A DNA stretch of 64,000 bases from Hyphomicrobiales bacterium (GTDB taxonomy: Bacteria > Pseudomonadota > Alphaproteobacteria > Rhizobiales > RI-29). Location: NCBI GenBank assembly GCA_016125495.1, contig WGLQ01000027.1, positions 1 to 64,000 on the forward strand, in the 5' to 3' direction. A program made the position numbers and the translations under genes. Positions 1 through 7,458 of this stretch are shown here, one piece after another. The notes beneath the pieces were generated by a model. That model saw nothing but the letters and a program-made list of their open reading frames with translations, searched no databases and was not told the origin of the DNA. The stretch's first letter is position 1; every line of letters begins with the position of its first letter.

Positions 1-162
1 CGTCAGGCCGTTCTTGACCGACGTGAAGGTGTTCTCGATCTCGGTGCCGACTTCGCCGACGATCGTGATGATCGCAACGCCGATGAGAGCGGCGATGAGG
101 CCGTACTCGATGGCGGTCGCGCCGGACTGGTCCTTGCGGAAGCGTGCAAACAGAGCCTTCAT
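1..162 (-). CDS. Flp family type IVb pilin (3' end outside window)
   Basis: This encodes the major pilin subunit of a Tad/Flp pilus, exported through the inner membrane and assembled by the Tad machinery. The 54 visible codons start MKALFARFRKDQSG and continue ATAIEYGL, which is the Flp prepilin processing site (Gly14/Ala15) with the invariant Glu-Tyr pair at mature positions 5 and 6. A hydrophobic helix follows (residues 20-40). Flp pilins are usually 55-65 residues, so only a few residues and the stop are missing. It is divergent from the pilus-assembly gene at 462 and close to two TadE-like genes, which supports a small tad locus. Confidence 0.93.
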   Translation of the reverse strand, partial: MKALFARFRKDQSGATAIEYGLIAALIGVAIITIVGEVGTEIENTFTSVKNGLT

Positions 163-277
163 GGGTATCTCCCGTACCTGGATACTACACTGCAGTGTCC
201 GGGGCGCCCGACTGCGAATTGGATGCGTCACCGAACTGAGGGCGACCCTAGTCCTCCACCTCTAATGGAAGTTTAAT

Positions 278-308
278 TTGACAGCTGCACGACTCGGATT
301 GGTAAATG
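278..308 (+). promoter_or_regulatory. candidate sigma-70 type promoter in the 163-461 gap
   Basis: The 299-bp gap between the divergent Flp and CpaC-N genes contains a perfect -35 hexamer TTGACA at 278-283. A weak -10 (GGTAAA at 301, or TAAATG at 303) follows after 17-19 bases. It would drive the plus-strand gene at 462 with a leader of about 150 bases. The local sequence is more AT-rich than the surroundings. Only the -35 is convincing. Confidence 0.35.
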
Positions 309-461
309 AGTTCAATATGTTCGACCCACCCTGCCACGTCCGGCCCCACCCCATGCCCCCCCGCACGTGTCCTCGCCCTGCATCGAGACACTCGTTTGCA
401 ATTCATTCATCTATTTGCGCTCCAATGGCGCAAGCTCCACTCGCAACCCAAAGGCTCAGCC

Positions 462-977
462 ATGCTGTCGGCACGCGCAATTCGCTCCCATCTACTGTCG
501 GCCTGCCTGGGCGCCACCGTCCTCGCCGCCGCCGCCACGTTCCATCCGGCATCCGCGATCGAGAACGTCGGCCTCTTCGACGACTTCCTGGTTCAATACG
601 ATCAGGTCGAGCTGATGCGCCTCGACGAGGACGTCGCCGATATCATCGTCGGCAATCCCTCCATCGCGGACGTCACCATTCAGAGCGGCCGTCTCCTCAT
701 CGTCACCGGAAAGACCTTCGGCGTCACCAACCTCATCGCGCTCAACAACGCCGGCCAGGTCATCATCAACCGTCGCCTCGTCGTGCGTGCCGACGACCAG
801 AAGGTGGTCCACCTCAATCGTGGCGCCCTTCGCGAGACCTACAATTGCGCTCCCAAGTGCCAGTCGATCCTGACCGTGGGTGATGAACAGAGCTACTACT
901 CGCGCATCGCAAAGGCGGCCGAGGACAAGTTCAAGGTGTCCGCGACGGTCGTCGAGGCCGGACAGGGCGGCGACTGA
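462..977 (+). CDS. pilus assembly protein with CpaC/RcpA-type N-terminal domain only
   Basis: This 171-residue secreted protein has a signal peptide (MLSARAIRSH, then a hydrophobic stretch ending ASA at about residue 28). The rest is a domain typical of the N-terminus of CpaC/RcpA secretins, with the pattern VELMRLDEDVADIIVGNPSIAD followed by a short GRLLIVTGK strand and a turn of GVTNLIAL type. The secretin pore domain itself is absent. A Cys pair (NCAPKC) could form a periplasmic disulphide. The internal ATG at 462 was chosen because it opens a clean signal peptide; an upstream ATG at 306 would bury it. A hairpin follows the stop. It probably acts in the periplasm with the Tad secretin, but a role outside pilus assembly is possible. 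Confidence 0.8.
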   Translation: MLSARAIRSHLLSACLGATVLAAAATFHPASAIENVGLFDDFLVQYDQVELMRLDEDVADIIVGNPSIADVTIQSGRLLIVTGKTFGVTNLIALNNAGQVIINRRLVVRADDQKVVHLNRGALRETYNCAPKCQSILTVGDEQSYYSRIAKAAEDKFKVSATVVEAGQGGD

Positions 978-1013
978 TCGCCCAGCCGGACTGTTGATTT
1001 CCGCACCCGCCAC

Positions 1014-1045
1014 GAGGGGGGCAGCCGGTTCGCCGCTGCCCCCTC
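1014..1045 (+). terminator. hairpin after the CpaC-N gene
   Basis: A GC-rich inverted repeat (GAGGGGGGCAGC, 9-base loop, GCTGCCCCCTC) lies 37 bases after the stop at 977. The U-tract is weak (TGGCTTTC). It probably ends the 462-977 transcript before the TadE promoter region. Confidence 0.55.
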
Positions 1046-1077
1046 TGGCTTTCATGGTCCTGCGATGACACCGCCTG

Positions 1078-1105
1078 GCATGCACCTGGCATGCGCTCCG
1101 CATGC
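1078..1105. repeat. three GCATGC palindromes at exact 11-bp spacing
   Basis: The palindrome GCATGC occurs at 1078-1083, 1089-1094 and 1100-1105, so the sites lie on the same helical face. The first two sit in an 11-bp direct repeat of CCTGGCATGC. They lie between the hairpin at 1014-1045 and the CtrA-like half-sites at 1141-1184. They may be an operator array for the TadE genes; the binding protein is not identifiable. Confidence 0.5.
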
Positions 1106-1140
1106 CCTCCGGTTGCCCCCTGGCGAGCGCGAGAAAAAAA

Positions 1141-1184
1141 ATGGTAAACTCCCCGATCACCGGAATTGACGCCAGTTTAACCAT
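1141..1184 (+). promoter_or_regulatory. candidate CtrA-type sites upstream of the tadE genes
   Basis: TTAACCAT at 1177-1184 matches the 8-base CtrA half-site described in Caulobacter. An inverted near-match, ATGGTAAA (reverse TTTACCAT), lies at 1141-1148. A TTGACG at 1166-1171 with an AT-rich tract after it could be the -35. The region 1130-1225 is notably AT-rich for this genome. CtrA controls pilin genes in Caulobacter, so the position upstream of Tad genes fits. The assignment rests on the motif alone. Confidence 0.45.
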
Positions 1185-1277
1185 GGTGAATTTCGGTCAA
1201 TCTTTTTACCGATCCTTAAGGTCGCTCGGTGTAGACGAATTGTCGTGGGAAACTGCAAGTAACGTGTGGGGCGTCCA

Positions 1278-1844
1278 ATGTCTGGTAGTGTTTCGGCCGT
1301 CAAGGCCGTGCCTGGTCGCGGTCTTTTTGCAAGGCTGAGAGGGAATCGTGACGGCTTCACGGCCGTGGAGTTCGCGCTCGTCGCCGCTCCCTTCCTCGCC
1401 TTCGTCTTCGCGATCCTCGAGGTCGCCCTCGTCTACTTCGGTACCTTCACGCTCGAGAACGCCGTCGATCAGGCAGCACGCCAGATCCGCACCGGCCAGG
1501 CGTCCGCGGCCGGATGGAGCGCGGACGACTTCAAGAGCGAAATCTGCTCGAAGGTGGCGACCTTCTCGGACTGCAACGCGGGCCTCAAGGTCGACGTCCG
1601 CTCGTTCGGCAGCTTCTCGAGTATGACACCGCCGGATTCCTTCGACGGCAACGGCGACCTCGACGATACCAAGGTCGGCGGCTTCAGCATCGGCGGCGGC
1701 GGCGACGTCGTTCTGGTGACCGTCTACTATAAATGGTCCCTGATCGGCGACATTCCCGGCATCGGCCTGACCAACCAGAGCGACGGCACCCGCCTCATCG
1801 TCGCCATGGCCGCATTCCGCAATGAGCCCTTCGAAGGCAGCTAA
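1278..1844 (+). CDS. TadE-like pilus pseudopilin
   Basis: This 188-residue protein has a short basic leader and then GFTAVEFALVAAPFLAF, the TadE prepilin-like processing site (Gly before Phe, Glu at +5) running into one transmembrane helix. The remainder is a periplasmic domain with two Cys residues and a Gly/Asp-rich loop. TadE/TadF pseudopilins are matured by the Tad prepilin peptidase and needed for Flp pilus biogenesis. The ATG at 1278 was preferred to an in-frame GTG at 1266 because a GTGGGG-like sequence precedes it. The gene lies 49 bp upstream of a second TadE-like gene, presumably in the same operon, under the CtrA-like region. Confidence 0.85.
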   Translation: MSGSVSAVKAVPGRGLFARLRGNRDGFTAVEFALVAAPFLAFVFAILEVALVYFGTFTLENAVDQAARQIRTGQASAAGWSADDFKSEICSKVATFSDCNAGLKVDVRSFGSFSSMTPPDSFDGNGDLDDTKVGGFSIGGGGDVVLVTVYYKWSLIGDIPGIGLTNQSDGTRLIVAMAAFRNEPFEGS

Positions 1845-1892
1845 GCAGACCATTGCCGGGGCTTCGGTCTCGCCACCGCACCCAGTCGGGGT

Positions 1893-2528
1893 ATGCGTAG
1901 AATTCACCTGATCCGAGTATGTGGGGTAAGTAACGTGTCCGCTTCCAGTTTCCTTCGCCGGCGCCTCCTGGCTCCTGTGAACGACCTCGTTGAGAAATTC
2001 TCCGCCAGTGTGGCGGGTGTGGCAGCGCTCGAATTCGCTCTCGTCGCGCCGATCCTGCTGACGCTCTTCATCGGTTCGGTGGAGTTCAGTCAGGCTCTGA
2101 CGCTCGACCGCCGCGTCACGACGGCGGCAAGCTCGATCGCCGACCTGGTCGCTCAGGCCGAGGTCATCACGGAGCCGGAGCTGGACGACATCATGGGGAT
2201 CGCCGAGTCGCTTCTCGAGACGGCCTTGATCAGCCAATTCAACCCCGGCGACCTCTCGATCCAGGTTGTGAGTGTCCTCACCGACGCCAACAACAACGCC
2301 ACGGTCGGCTGGAGCTACGACAAGGCGGGCGGCCAGCCCTACGCGGCCGGCTCCACCTACTCCGGCCTGCCGGCCGGCCTGCTCGAGCCCCTCTCGAGCG
2401 TGATCATCGCGACCGTCGCCTACGATTTCACGCCCGAGATCGGCCAGTACATCTCCGGTACCATCGAGCTCGAGGAGACTTTCTATCTCCGCCCGCGCCG
2501 CAGCCTGAGCGTGACCAAGACGGACTGA
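1893..2528 (+). CDS. second TadE/TadG-like pilus protein
   Basis: This 211-residue protein has a basic leader and an AALEFALVAPILLTLFIG segment typical of TadE-like membrane helices (around residues 44-66). A periplasmic domain of about 140 residues with no Cys follows. It pairs with the TadE protein at 1278 in the same orientation. The start is uncertain: ATG 1893 has a poor ribosome site, while GTG 1935 (giving VSASSF) has GGGGTAAG upstream at better spacing and may be the true start. It probably works with the first TadE in pseudopilus assembly at the inner membrane. Confidence 0.82.
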   Translation: MRRIHLIRVCGVSNVSASSFLRRRLLAPVNDLVEKFSASVAGVAALEFALVAPILLTLFIGSVEFSQALTLDRRVTTAASSIADLVAQAEVITEPELDDIMGIAESLLETALISQFNPGDLSIQVVSVLTDANNNATVGWSYDKAGGQPYAAGSTYSGLPAGLLEPLSSVIIATVAYDFTPEIGQYISGTIELEETFYLRPRRSLSVTKTD

Positions 2529-2835
2529 TGGAGGGCAAGCGCCTGCCTTGTTCTTGGGCACCGGGGCCTCTCCGGCCCCGAACCGACACGACCCGAAGCT
2601 GCCGTCGAACTTGTCGCGCCACCCCTCAGGTGGAGACATGCTCCGACGGTAGCTTTTTTGTTGCATCGTTCGCGTCTAGCGCATAGTTGTGCAGATAAAC
2701 TTGTCGTGATGCTTCGATTTCGACGAGTTGTGTTCACACTCTGCTTGTGCCAACCAAAGAGTTCTCTAGTGTCATGTAGGATTTTCTGTGAGTTATATTT
2801 GAGACGAAGTCAGATGCTCAAGAGAAGACTGTGAA
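2529..2835. other. 307-bp gap: weak hairpin then AT-rich leader of the TetR gene
   Basis: No gene is seen. The first part holds a perfect 7-bp GC hairpin (2562-2580) without a U-tract. From about 2640 the sequence becomes clearly AT-richer than the rest of the window and contains TATATT at 2794-2799, a plausible -10 for the TetR gene, with no good -35. Confidence 0.5.
2562..2580 (+). terminator. possible weak hairpin terminator after tadE genes
   Basis: A perfect stem CGGGGCC / GGCCCCG with a five-base loop lies 34 bases after the stop at 2528. There is no T-run after it, so it may only stall or stabilise the transcript. Confidence 0.3.
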
Positions 2836-3444
2836 ATGACACGCAGGACTGAACACGTCACGGTAGACCTCGCAGAGAGGATTCGCAGAAGTGCTCGCGA
2901 GATCGCTTCCGAGAGCGGCATCGTTGGACTTTCCGCCCGAGAGATCGCGCGAAGGGTCGGCTACTCGGCTGGCACTCTATACAATGTCTTCCGCAATATT
3001 GATGAGATCATCCTGCACGTCGAGGCCGACATGTTGGCCGAGTTGCTCCAGGAGCTCGACATAGAGCGGGATTCACGGTCCGGAAGCCTCGATGTTCGTG
3101 GTTTCGTTGGCGTTTATTCGTCTTACGTCCGCCGCAACGAACTCGCCTGGAGTCTCTTCGTCGACCACGCCGTGCCCGCGGGCGAGCCGCTGCCGGAATG
3201 GTACAAGGCAGTTCTGCAGGATGTGCTCGAGCATCTGACGCAAGCGCTCGCGCGCGAGATCGACGTCGAACAGAAGAGCGTGAGGAATTCCGCGCTTCTA
3301 CTTTGGACCGCGCTTCAAGGCATCAACTCTTCGAACGTCGCCGCCAAGTTCTCCTGCCTGAGGCAAGAGACGTTGGACGAGCAGACATCAGAACTCGTCG
3401 AGACCTTCGTTGTCGGTCTTCGCCAGCGTCGCGCCAAGTCCTGA
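2836..3444 (+). CDS. TetR/AcrR family transcriptional regulator
   Basis: This 202-residue protein has an N-terminal TetR helix-turn-helix: a first helix near residues 12-25, then GLSAREIARRVGYSAGTLYNVF (about 31-52), the canonical DNA-recognition segment. The C-terminal helical domain would bind an effector and dimerise; its ligand cannot be told. The gene and its leader are AT-richer than the flanks, which may indicate later acquisition. It is convergent with the membrane protein at 3512-4354 and has no obvious partner operon, so its target is unknown. Confidence 0.9.
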   Translation: MTRRTEHVTVDLAERIRRSAREIASESGIVGLSAREIARRVGYSAGTLYNVFRNIDEIILHVEADMLAELLQELDIERDSRSGSLDVRGFVGVYSSYVRRNELAWSLFVDHAVPAGEPLPEWYKAVLQDVLEHLTQALAREIDVEQKSVRNSALLLWTALQGINSSNVAAKFSCLRQETLDEQTSELVETFVVGLRQRRAKS

Positions 3445-3511
3445 GCCGCCCCTGGCCGACGCTGGACTGCGAGCCGCCGGGACGAACACTGCCCGGCATA
3501 ACTCCCCGTCG

Positions 3512-4354
3512 TCAGCGCACGCGCGGCTCGGCAGCACCATCCGTTGGACCTTGCGCCACATGGCCTCCCGCCGCATGGCCCACCTGCGCCCCGTTCTGGA
3601 CAGCAGCGTCACCCGAACCGAATCCCCCCGCGAGATCCCCGGCGAACCCGAACCAGGCCCCTTCTGGCAGCAGCCGCTCGCCGAGCAAGGCCCAAATCTG
3701 TGGGGAGGTAATGGCGCCGACGAAGCGCTCGCTCGGCGGCGAGAGATAAAAAAGGCCTGCCACCAGCACCGCCATCGCAAGCGATCCGAGCCGGTCCTCG
3801 CCATCGAACAGCTTGAGCGCCGAGCCGAACGAACGCTTAACACGCGAGTCGTCGAAATCGACGCTGTAGATTTCGTCGAGCAGCAGATGCGTCAGGTACC
3901 CCGCCATCACGAACGCACCGGCCAGCCAGCCGAGCGCCGGATCGGAGCCGAACACCTTCACCTGAACGAATACGGCGATCAGGGAGAAGAAGAGCCCGGC
4001 CAGAACCGAATGGAAGATACCCCTGTGGCGGGTGAAGTTGTGGAAGATGCTGTGCAGACCGAACCTGACGAAGGCGAAGGCACCGATCCAGATGATCCAC
4101 ATCTCTGCGATCGAATACTGCCACGACAACTTGAACAGCAGAGTGAAAGCAACGAACAGCGCGATCCCAGTAAAGAGCGCCTGGGACGCGCGCGAATTCT
4201 TGAGATCGACGTCGGGCAGCACGGAGCCGAGTGCCCCCGCAAAGGCGAGTGTCACGAGTTCGGCGGGCGGCACGACGTTGGCTGCCATGGTGAGTGTCGC
4301 GAGCATGCCGCTCCCAACGATACCCACGATCGCATGCGTTCGGAAGTTCGCCAT
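3512..4354 (-). CDS. YdjM-type (DUF457) membrane-bound metal-dependent hydrolase family protein
   Basis: This 280-residue integral membrane protein begins MANFRTHAIVG and carries the family signatures: an N-terminal His, LGSVLPDVDLKNS (about residues 42-54), HRGIFHS (about 109-115) and a later HLLLDEIYSVDF. These His/Asp residues are the proposed metal ligands of the PF04307 family, whose biochemical role is poorly defined. Four to five hydrophobic segments are visible. The ATG at 4354 fits the family N-terminus; the open frame extends upstream only as a high-GC artefact. A hydrophilic tail of about 40 residues follows the last helix. It appears monocistronic. Confidence 0.8.
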   Translation of the reverse strand: MANFRTHAIVGIVGSGMLATLTMAANVVPPAELVTLAFAGALGSVLPDVDLKNSRASQALFTGIALFVAFTLLFKLSWQYSIAEMWIIWIGAFAFVRFGLHSIFHNFTRHRGIFHSVLAGLFFSLIAVFVQVKVFGSDPALGWLAGAFVMAGYLTHLLLDEIYSVDFDDSRVKRSFGSALKLFDGEDRLGSLAMAVLVAGLFYLSPPSERFVGAITSPQIWALLGERLLPEGAWFGFAGDLAGGFGSGDAAVQNGAQVGHAAGGHVAQGPTDGAAEPRVR

Positions 4355-4515
4355 GCCGAAGTCTCCCCTGGAGCGAGCGAGGTCCGTCGACCCGCTTGAC
4401 CGGGAAGGAAGATCAGATTCGGTGGCTGCTCCGCCAGCCGACACGGACCGAGCCTGTGGACGACCGGCGCGCCACCGTTCGCAGCCCGCCCCGGCCCCGA
4501 CCTCGCGTCGAAGGC

Positions 4516-6330
4516 TCAGCCAGGCCGCCCACTGTCGACCACCTTCAGTATGGCGCGAACGAATTCGGCATTGGTGGCGCGCAGCGGCATGTCCTCGCCC
4601 TTGGTGGCTTCGAGCACACCGAGCACCGCTTCGTTGGCCGCGGCCAACAGCCGCGAGGCGCTGGCGTCGTCGATGAGTTGCTGCGACAGCCGCGTCAGAT
4701 AACGTTGCAGTCCGGGCCCCGGCTTTGCCTCGAGACGGTGCCAGCCCGGTTCGGGTTCGGCGAGGCGTCGCACGGCAAGGGCCAGATGGAAGCGCGCCGG
4801 GTGCCGCCAACTCGGTCGGTTGAGGCTCACCCACTGCCGCGTCCGCCAGGCTATCAGTGCGACGATCTTGTAGAGTTCCGGATCGTGCGAGGGATTGAAC
4901 ACCTTGCTAGGCACCATCTGCAGCATTTGTCGCCACTTGCTGCCCTGTGCCAAGTCCGGCCTCTCGCAGAACACGGAGACGAAGCCCGCGATGAGTTCGC
5001 GAAGGTCCACCACGCGGTTTCGATCCCCGACTCTGAGAGCGAAGTGCTCGCCGGTTCGGCGCTCGAAGCGTACATGCGCCGGGTGTCCCTCGGGAAGGCT
5101 CGCATCGATGTGCAATTGGATGCGCCTGACGTAAGGCGTCCGGCTCAACAGCTGGATCGGTTCGACGCGATTCTGACTGTTGTTGGCCACGACGACATCG
5201 TGGATGACATCGGGCTCTCGGGTTTCGATGAGCTTGATGGTGACCGTCACCTCGGGTCGAAGGCTCTCCCGGTTTTCAAAGAGGGCGAAGATGGTCTGGC
5301 AGCCGTTGGGCACCTGGCAATCCGTCAGCCACACCGTGCCGTCCGCCTCCACCTCGATCTCGCGGGCGATGATGGTGACACCATTGTTCATCGCGATGAA
5401 ACGGGCGGCGTTCGGTCCGCGCAGCGTTTCGTCCACGGCCGGACGCACATCGGCGGACTTGCCGCGAAGGACGTGCCGCACGTTCTCCTCGAACAGCCCT
5501 TCGTCGAGCTCGTCGTCGGTCGTCACGCAAGCCACCAGCTCGCTCGCTCGTGCGTATCCGATCCAGCACCGGCCCTTCCCGGCCGGATCGAGCACCGCAC
5601 CCCGCACCGCAACGAGGCCATCGAGCTGCAGCCGCTTGCGGTTCGAATGGCGCTCGGCCTGCACCATGGCGACCAGATCGGTGCCATCCACGATCTCGTA
5701 GTTCACCTGCGCGAAGCGCCCGAGGTTCTGGATGTCCCGCCGCCGCAACTCCAGCGTCGCGAGATGATCCCGTTTGAGTCCCGCCGCCTGCTCCGGCCAG
5801 ACGAGATAGAGCGAAAGCACCGGAGCGCTTCCGGGCGCGCGCGCCTGCATGAATTCCATGACCCGCTCGACGAGCAACCGCCAGCCGACGATCTCGACGC
5901 TCTCCTCGAGCCCCGCACCCGAGGAGAAAAAACTACTGACGCCGGTGCAGAATTCACCGATCTTGGCCTGCGACAGGTATTCGCGAAGCGTCGCCTGGAT
6001 GAATATGAACTCGACGTTCAACTCCTGCGAGTCGTCGTTGCCCTCGATGACCGCGAGGTCCTCCTGATCGAGGATGATTTCGCCGTTGACGATGATCGCG
6101 ATCGCATCGATCCGACTGTCGCGGCGACCGCCGGTCACGATCGACAGGATATCGTCGGAGGAAAGCCCGAAGTGTCGCTTCTGGTTCAGAACATGGTGGG
6201 CGGCGAATGCTTCGAACGCTGCGGGGCTGACATCCGGCCCCTCCTGCCGCGTGCCCGCATCAGGTCTGACCTCGTCCAGCCGAACCGCGTCGGCATAGGC
6301 GGCGATGGCAAGTCGCAACGCCAGATCCAT
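4516..6330 (-). CDS. AIPR family protein (abortive infection / phage resistance type)
   Basis: This 604-residue protein matches the AIPR family (PF10592), named from a lactococcal abortive-infection protein. Family landmarks are FIAMNNGVTI (about 311-320) and DCQVPNGCQTI (about 337-347). The N-terminal third resembles the nuclease-like part of these proteins, with RIDAIAII (Asp75) and EFIFIQAT (107-114). In related proteins the second motif commonly ends Q-x-K; here position 114 is Thr, so the putative catalytic Lys seems absent. The gene stands alone, between the YdjM-like gene and the deacetylase-family gene, with no methylase or toxin partner visible. A phage-defence role is inferred from family membership only. 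Confidence 0.8.
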   Translation of the reverse strand: MDLALRLAIAAYADAVRLDEVRPDAGTRQEGPDVSPAAFEAFAAHHVLNQKRHFGLSSDDILSIVTGGRRDSRIDAIAIIVNGEIILDQEDLAVIEGNDDSQELNVEFIFIQATLREYLSQAKIGEFCTGVSSFFSSGAGLEESVEIVGWRLLVERVMEFMQARAPGSAPVLSLYLVWPEQAAGLKRDHLATLELRRRDIQNLGRFAQVNYEIVDGTDLVAMVQAERHSNRKRLQLDGLVAVRGAVLDPAGKGRCWIGYARASELVACVTTDDELDEGLFEENVRHVLRGKSADVRPAVDETLRGPNAARFIAMNNGVTIIAREIEVEADGTVWLTDCQVPNGCQTIFALFENRESLRPEVTVTIKLIETREPDVIHDVVVANNSQNRVEPIQLLSRTPYVRRIQLHIDASLPEGHPAHVRFERRTGEHFALRVGDRNRVVDLRELIAGFVSVFCERPDLAQGSKWRQMLQMVPSKVFNPSHDPELYKIVALIAWRTRQWVSLNRPSWRHPARFHLALAVRRLAEPEPGWHRLEAKPGPGLQRYLTRLSQQLIDDASASRLLAAANEAVLGVLEATKGEDMPLRATNAEFVRAILKVVDSGRPG

Positions 6331-6456
6331 GATTGAAATCCCTTTGCCACGGGTACGCCGAACGTCGTCGATTCACATCAGGAATCGGCCGGCTACGAGG
6401 CCGTCACCGATCGATGACAGAAAATGTCATGTTCGCCCGGTGTGGCCGGTCGTTGT

Positions 6457-7353
6457 TCACCCGAGCATCAGACGCGCCAAGCGGAATGTCTGAGCATTGG
6501 CCACCACAGTCGGTTCGATCGGATCGCAATACCCACCGCCGATCGCGATACTCAATGCTACCCCTGTCGACCGCGCTCTGCCAACCACCATCTCATCGCG
6601 CCGGCAAAGACCCTCGTGGGTCACCGAAAGACGGCCCAACCGGTCCTCGGCGAGCGCATCGACGCCGGCCTGATAGAGGATGATGTCCGGCCGGAATCCC
6701 ACAACCGCATCGAGTGCGTCGCCACACGCGGCGAGATAGGCACGATCCTCGGCCCCGTCCTCGAGGCCGATATCGAGGTCGCCAGGCACCTTGCGGAACG
6801 GGAAATTCCGCTCGCCATGCACGCTCGCAACGAACACGCGCGGATCGCCACCGAGAATGGCGCTGTTCCCGTCCCCCTGATGCACGTCGAGGTCGAGTAT
6901 CGCCACCCGCTGCACGCGTCCCTCGCCCAGCAGCACGCGAGCGGCCACCGCCTGATCGTTGAAAACGCAATAGCCCGAGCCGAAATCGGCGTGCGCGTGG
7001 TGCGTGCCGCCGGCGAGCTGGCCCGAGCAACCCGTCCCGAGCGCCTCCCTTGCGGCGGCGAGCGTGCCCCCGACGCTCGTCCTCGCCCGCTCGACGAGGG
7101 CACTCGACCAGCTGAACCCGATCCGCCGGAGGGCTCTGGCATCGAGCGTGCCGGAAAGAACCGCTTCGACGTAGTCGGTCGTGTGCGCGGCGCAAAGCTC
7201 AGCTGTCGTTGCCAGCGGCGATCGCAAGAGCATCCCTTCATCGAGAATGCCCTCCGATAGGAGGCGCTGGCGCAGCCGTGCGTACTTCCCGTGCGGAAAG
7301 CGCCGGTCGCCGCCGAATGCCTGATCGAAGCGATCGGACCAGTAGACCCGCAT
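6457..7353 (-). CDS. histone deacetylase superfamily protein (class with GTHHA/DVHQG motifs)
   Basis: This 298-residue zinc amidohydrolase belongs to the arginase/deacetylase fold. The expected active-site features are present: GGTHHAH (His118, His119), DLDVHQGDG (zinc ligands Asp156, His158) and QAGVDALAEDRLG (zinc ligand Asp232), plus a terminal GGGY. It is more divergent than the two acetylpolyamine-amidohydrolase-like proteins elsewhere in this window and resembles the compact bacterial HDAC-like proteins of unknown substrate. It lies 105 bp downstream of the demethylating dehydrogenase on the same strand and may be the last gene of the methylated-amine operon. Substrate: an N-acetyl or N-acyl small molecule is likely but unproven. 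Confidence 0.88.
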   Translation of the reverse strand: MRVYWSDRFDQAFGGDRRFPHGKYARLRQRLLSEGILDEGMLLRSPLATTAELCAAHTTDYVEAVLSGTLDARALRRIGFSWSSALVERARTSVGGTLAAAREALGTGCSGQLAGGTHHAHADFGSGYCVFNDQAVAARVLLGEGRVQRVAILDLDVHQGDGNSAILGGDPRVFVASVHGERNFPFRKVPGDLDIGLEDGAEDRAYLAACGDALDAVVGFRPDIILYQAGVDALAEDRLGRLSVTHEGLCRRDEMVVGRARSTGVALSIAIGGGYCDPIEPTVVANAQTFRLARLMLG

Positions 7354-7458
7354 GCCGCCCCTCCTGCCCGCAACCGTCGGGCCGGGTCCGGCCCGATAGA
7401 CGCACCGACGCCCGCAGCAAGCACCTCGGGTTGCGCGCCGGACCGCCTGCGTTTCCCG

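Noticed and set aside
4294-6336. 680-codon plus-strand frame opposite the AIPR gene
   Set aside because: Composition is Arg/Asp/His-rich shadow sequence with no family likeness; the minus strand encodes a clear AIPR protein.
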